A stretch of DNA of 64,000 nt from Paralithodes platypus (lineage: Eukaryota > Arthropoda > Malacostraca > Decapoda > Lithodidae), in assembly GCA_032716605.1 (NCBI GenBank), contig CM064519.1, forward strand, positions 28,599,943 to 28,663,942, written 5' to 3'. A program made the position numbers and the translations under genes. Of the stretch, positions 59,768 to 64,000 are shown piece by piece. The notes under the pieces were generated by a model. The model did no database searches. It was given only the letters and a program-made list of their open reading frames with translations, and was not told the DNA's origin. Position 1 is the first letter of the stretch. Each line of letters begins with the position of its first letter.

Positions 59768-59868
59768 TGTGTGTGGTGACCCAGGTTCCAATCCCGGTGG
59801 ATCACATGCTTTCATTAATTTAATTGGAGGTTTTTGGTGTTGGAGTAAAATTAATACAAATATATTAT
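59768..59868 (+). mobile_element. tRNA-like SINE, diverged copy
   Basis: gacccaggttccaatcccgg is B-box-like, followed by atcacatgctttcattaatt and gttggagtaaaatt, which parallels 12463-12606. Confidence 0.55.
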
Positions 59869-60056
59869 AGTTTTCTGCTTGCCTATTGGTTATGACTGGT
59901 TAACTCATTATCCAGTATATCTCCCTTAACACTATCTGGCCTGTCCTCTAGGGGGTTATAATTATATTTTGTTTAATTATTATTGGGAATTTTGCTTGCT
60001 TTCACCATTTTGAGCAATATATTTTAGTTTGTCAACAAAATCACCGTCTGAGACTT

Positions 60057-60303
60057 CCTTCAAACTATAAAATGACTAGAAAGACCCCCTTCAAGCTAAA
60101 TTTGTAAATTTTTCGATATAAAAATGTTCCGACCGAAAGCATTTTTTTTTAAAGTTACACGCTCGCTGTCGGTATCTCAGAATATATTTGACGCCTGAAT
60201 GGGGTGAATCGTCTCATTATCGCCAAACTAATGGGGTGAAGCGTCTTAAAATCTCCAAACTAATAAAGTGAAACAGGGGAGGCCCAAAAGAACTCCCTCA
60301 GAT
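60057..60303 (+). mobile_element. Family Q element, degraded
   Basis: agacccccttcaagctaaat, tttttcgatataaaaatg, cgccaaactaatggggtga. The hairpin is destroyed (gaccgaaagca). Confidence 0.7.
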
Positions 60304-60784
60304 CAAATATGGTTAACTTGAAACGGAATTTTCCTTTTGGAATTTCAAAGCATCCTATCATTTGTTGAGGAATTCTGGCTTGTATTGATCTTGTTGTCCC
60401 ATTTGTATGTGAAATGTATAGCTAATATAGGGGGGAATTAATTCACATGTTTCATCGCAAGTGACACCAGCGATTAATTAAACTTAATATTATGTGTCAT
60501 ATTACTGTATACGGTGAAGGTTGGTCTCGTTATAATGACATGGTGCATAACTATTCAGTGTCAATAGCAAACCTTCCTTCCATGTTAAACCACTTACTCA
60601 TTTACATTATAAGGCACCAACTGTTTCGCTTGCAAATAATTAACTTCACAGACGAATAGTTTCGTTCATACTCTGGAGTCAGCAGTCATGTTTTGTACTC
60701 TGTATTTTGTTAGAAAAGGTGATATTTAATTATAGTATGTTATGAAAGGCTAGGTTAGGTTGAGCTAGAAGTTTGGTGTAAATC
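60304..60784. other. Spacer, no gene seen
   Basis: No supported feature. Confidence 0.4.
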
Positions 60785-60905
60785 AGTGGTCCCGAACCCT
60801 GGGAATTGGAACTTTAAATGTAGTTTCTGTTCGGGCATTGTCTCGAGTCGGCCATCCCCAGCTATGGGGTGTGCGCTTGAGTATATACATACCTACATAT
60901 AAATA
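60785..60905 (+). mobile_element. 290-bp SINE-like retroposon, 3' part
   Basis: ggaactttaaatgtagtttctgttcgg, gtctcgagtcggccatcccc and the tail tatacatacctacatataaatacata. Confidence 0.8.
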
Positions 60906-61479
60906 CATACTTAGCTTCAGTACTTGACCACAAAGCCCACTAACAAGCCATAATTGTATACATATTCCTAAACTCAAGAAATGCATTGGACGACAGTACC
61001 AAATGAGAAGTTCAGTAGGTGGCGTGAGAGAGTATGTGAGTTTGAGAAGACAAGACAGTGGTGATCCAGGTTCAGGAATCTAAATCAGCATTGAGCTGGC
61101 AGGCAATCGAGGGGCCGATAATTTGGGAGGTCAGACTCACGTCGAACCGGATGCATTGTTTGTTATCTAGAAATCTACAATATCACCTCCAGACTTTGTC
61201 GTGTCTAAAGATCAAATATACAGGTTATGTCTGAAGAGAGAGTGAGAACGAAAAATGCATGAACAAAAAAAAGTTACAAGAACTCATGCAGTATTTAAAA
61301 ACTTGCAGTTCAATTACTCACGTAAAACTTAGCCAGGAGCCAGGTAATAGTTTCACAGGAAAGTTTCTCATTACACTATGCAGTTCATCTCATGAACTTC
61401 AGATGGTACATGAAGGTATATTATCCAGGTGTAACAAAGGTCCCCTAGGTAATGGAGTTTGTGATGTAATACACAAATA
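60906..61479. other. Spacer, no gene recognised
   Basis: The plus-strand frame 61259-61480 has no domain and ends at the tandem array. Confidence 0.35.
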
Positions 61480-62535
61480 ATTCTAGTTCAGTAATTCAAC
61501 CCATGTAATTTTACCCAGAAAATGTAGGTCCTCCTGTAAGTAATTCAACCCATGTACCTCTACTCAGGTAATTTAGGTCCTCGTGTAACCAAGATAATAA
61601 AGTTTGTGAGATAATACAATAACACAAGTAATTCAACCCATGTACTTCTAGCCAGGTAATTCAGGTCCTCATGTAAGTAATTCAACCCATGTACTTCTAG
61701 CCAGGTAATTCAGGTCCTAATGTAAGTAATTCAACCCATGTACTTCTAGCCAGTAATTCAAGTCCTCATGTAAGTAATTCAACCCATGTACTTCTAGCCA
61801 GGTAACTCAGGTCCTCATGTAAGTAATTCAACCCATGTACTTCTAGCCAGGTAATTCAGGTCCTCATGTAAGCAATTCAACCCATGTACTTCTAGCCAGG
61901 TAATTCCGGTCCTCATGTAAGTAATTCTACCCATGTACTTCTAGCCAGGTAATTCAGGTCCTCATGTAAGTAATTCAACCCATGTACTTCTAGCCAGGTA
62001 ATTCAGGTCCTCATGTAAGCAATTCAACCCATGTACTTCTACCCAGTAATTCAGGTCCTCATGTAAGCAATGCAACCCATGTACTTCTACTTCGGTAATT
62101 TATGTACTCATGTAACCTAGATAATAAAGTTTGTGAAGTAATACAATAATTCAATAATTCAAGCCATTTACTTCTAGCCAGGTAATTCATGTAAGTAAAC
62201 CATGTAAGTTATTCAAACCATGTACTTCTACCCAAGTAATGTATGTCCTCATCATGTAACCAGGAAAATAACGTTTGTGAGATTATACAATAACTCAAGT
62301 AACTCAACCCCTGTACTTCTAGCCAGGCAATTCAGGTCCTCATGTAAGTAATTCAACCCACGTACTTCTAGCCAGGTAATTCAGGTCCTCAGGTAACCAA
62401 GGTCCCCCAGGTAATAGAGTTTGTGAGGTAATACAATAACTCAAGTAATTCAACCCATGTCCCTCTAACCAGGTAATTCAGGTCCTCAGGTAACCAAGGT
62501 TCCCCAGGTAATAAGAGTTTGTGAGGTAATGACCG
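61480..62535. repeat. 49-bp tandem array with interspersed longer units
   Basis: aattcaacccatgtacttct followed by agccaggtaattcaggtcct and catgtaagt recurs every 49 bases in the centre (61679, 61728). At both flanks longer units insert ataataaagtttgtgagataatacaataactc, which gives a higher-order pattern of about 100 bases or more. Confidence 0.95.
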
Positions 62536-63030
62536 GAAGTGTGATTGATAAGGAGAGGTAGTCTGGGTGGCAGGGGGTCATTTGCAGGTGGAAGCCGTCT
62601 GACCCTACCCTAGTACTCTTCTTCTTGTCCTGTGAATCCCTGTCTCAGAAACCTTTAGACTTTTTATCTTTCTTGCTTCTCTCGTTTTTCTCGTGTATCC
62701 TTGAATCTCGACACTATATTTTCTCCTAGTGCTCTTCTTCTTGCCTTGTGTATTCTTATTCTTGTATCTCGACAATATTTATACTTCTCTCCTAGTGCTC
62801 TTCTTTTTGTCCCATATATCTTTGTATTTCCACACTCTTTAAACTTCTCTCTTCGTGCTCTTCTTTATGTCTTGTGTATCCCTGTATCTCGAACCGTGTC
62901 CCATAATAAACGATTATGTCTACTTAAGAATTGCGCCAATAACTTATCAAAGTGGCCAAAAGAAAGCCCGGTACATAATAGCATGTAATCCAATCCCATC
63001 GAAAATTACACAAAGCTACGCAAGATTTAC
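62536..63030. other. Spacer with a loose pyrimidine-rich repeat, no gene seen
   Basis: 62700-62890 has loose repeats of cttctctcctagtgctcttctt, about 65-75 bases apart. Confidence 0.5.
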
Positions 63031-64000
63031 ATGTCATTGAGTTGCAAAAAAAAAAAAAAAAAAAAATCTACTAGAGAATTACATGTAGGCCTAAATGAGT
63101 CGCACCAACAAACTACACGAATCTACTTAAGTATTACATGTTATTTAGTCGCACCAAAACACTACCCAAAAGTACACATATCTACTCAAGAATTACATGT
63201 AAGTGAGTTGCACCCAAAAAGTACCCCAAACAGAAATCTACTCAAGAATCATATGTATTAAAGTCGCACTAAAAAACTACCCAAACACAAACCTACTTAA
63301 GAATGACATGCAAGTGAGTCGCACCAAAAAACTACCCAACCACAAACCTACTTAAGAATGACATGCAAGTGAGTCGCACCAAAAAACTACTCAACCACAA
63401 ACCTACTTAAGAATGACATGCAAGTGAGTCACACCAAAAAACTACCCAACTACAAACCTACTTAAGAATGACATGCAAGTGAGTCGCACCAAAAAACTAC
63501 CCAACCACAAACCTACTTAAGAATGACATGCAAGTGAGTCACACCAAAAAACTACCGAACTACAAACCTACTTAAGAATGACATGCAAGTGAGTCGCACC
63601 AAAAAACTACCCAACCACAAACCTACTTAAGAATGACATGCAAGTGAGTCGCACCAAAAAACTACCCAACCACAAACCTACTTAAGAATGACATGCAAGT
63701 GAGTCACACCAAAAAACTACCCAACCACAAACCTACTTAAGAATGACATGCAAGTGAGTCGCACCAAAAAACTACCCAACCACAAACCTACTTAAGAATG
63801 ACATGCAAGTGAGTCGCACCAAAAAACTACCCAACCACAAACCTACTTAAGAATGACATGCAAGTGAGTCGCACCAAAAAACTACCCACACACAAACCTA
63901 CTTAAGAATGACATGCAAGTGAGTCGCACCAAAAAACTACCCAACCACAAACCTACTCAAGAATTACATGTTATTGAGTCGTACCAAAAAACTACCCAAC
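63031..64000. repeat. 55-bp satellite, continues past the window edge
   Basis: aagtgagtcgcaccaaaaaa followed by ctacccaaccacaaacctac and ttaagaatgacatgc recurs every 55 bases (63312, 63367, ...). Copies before about 63260 are diverged and follow an A run at 63045-63066. Later ones are almost identical, so the array is homogenised away from its edge. Confidence 0.97.

Noticed and set aside
63031..64000. CRISPR-like repeat-spacer pattern
   Set aside because: The whole 55-bp unit is conserved; no variable spacer part exists.

Overview
This window looks like non-genic eukaryotic DNA, probably from a decapod crustacean (moderate confidence). The reasons are an extreme density of dinucleotide microsatellites, many satellite arrays, and reverse-transcriptase relics of the type I associate with crab and shrimp genomes. 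There is no operon structure, no rRNA gene and no convincing complete tRNA gene. Most long open frames are frames of simple repeats (GA/CT, TA, a 12-bp satellite, a 28-bp minisatellite) and are not genes.

The window is built from five kinds of sequence. (1) Tandem arrays: 38 bp (364-1391), 28 bp purine-rich (13808-15060), 118 bp (25242-27420, interrupted), 12 bp (36239-38458), 40 bp x 9 (48024-48383), 37 bp x 4 (55318-55465), 49 bp (61480-62535) and 55 bp (63031 to the right edge). (2) Decayed non-LTR retrotransposons: a CR1/Jockey-like family (9656, 25651, 45072, 49899), a family with a GATA tail (34526, 39811, 52165), and single relics at 22528 and 31470. None has an intact open frame. (3) Short retroposons with direct repeats at their ends: a ~539-bp family (48409; 5'-truncated copy 30492), a ~290-bp family (54534; others at 2060, 47749, 60785) and tRNA-like SINEs (24278, 12463, 59768). 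(4) Short palindromic or foldback DNA elements flanked by TTAA, called here P (TTAACC ends), Q (TTAAGGGG ends with a C-GAA-G mini-hairpin), R (TTAAGGG foldback) and S (foldback at 41947), plus unrelated hairpin elements at 8751, 11222, 22165, 46905 and 57862. (5) Anonymous AT-rich spacer.

The only stretch that resembles a host gene is an orphan 133-bp minus-strand exon candidate at 46513-46645. It has a strong start context, a MADF-like N-terminus and a consensus splice donor.

I found no new multi-gene system. The most interesting signals concern mobile-element biology. All three CR1-like insertions whose ends can be read lie in GA/CT-rich tracts. One foldback element had its centre replaced by a copy of sequence from about 750 bp away. 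Several TTAA elements are stacked end to end on shared TTAA sites. A stable GAA-loop mini-hairpin recurs in two element families.
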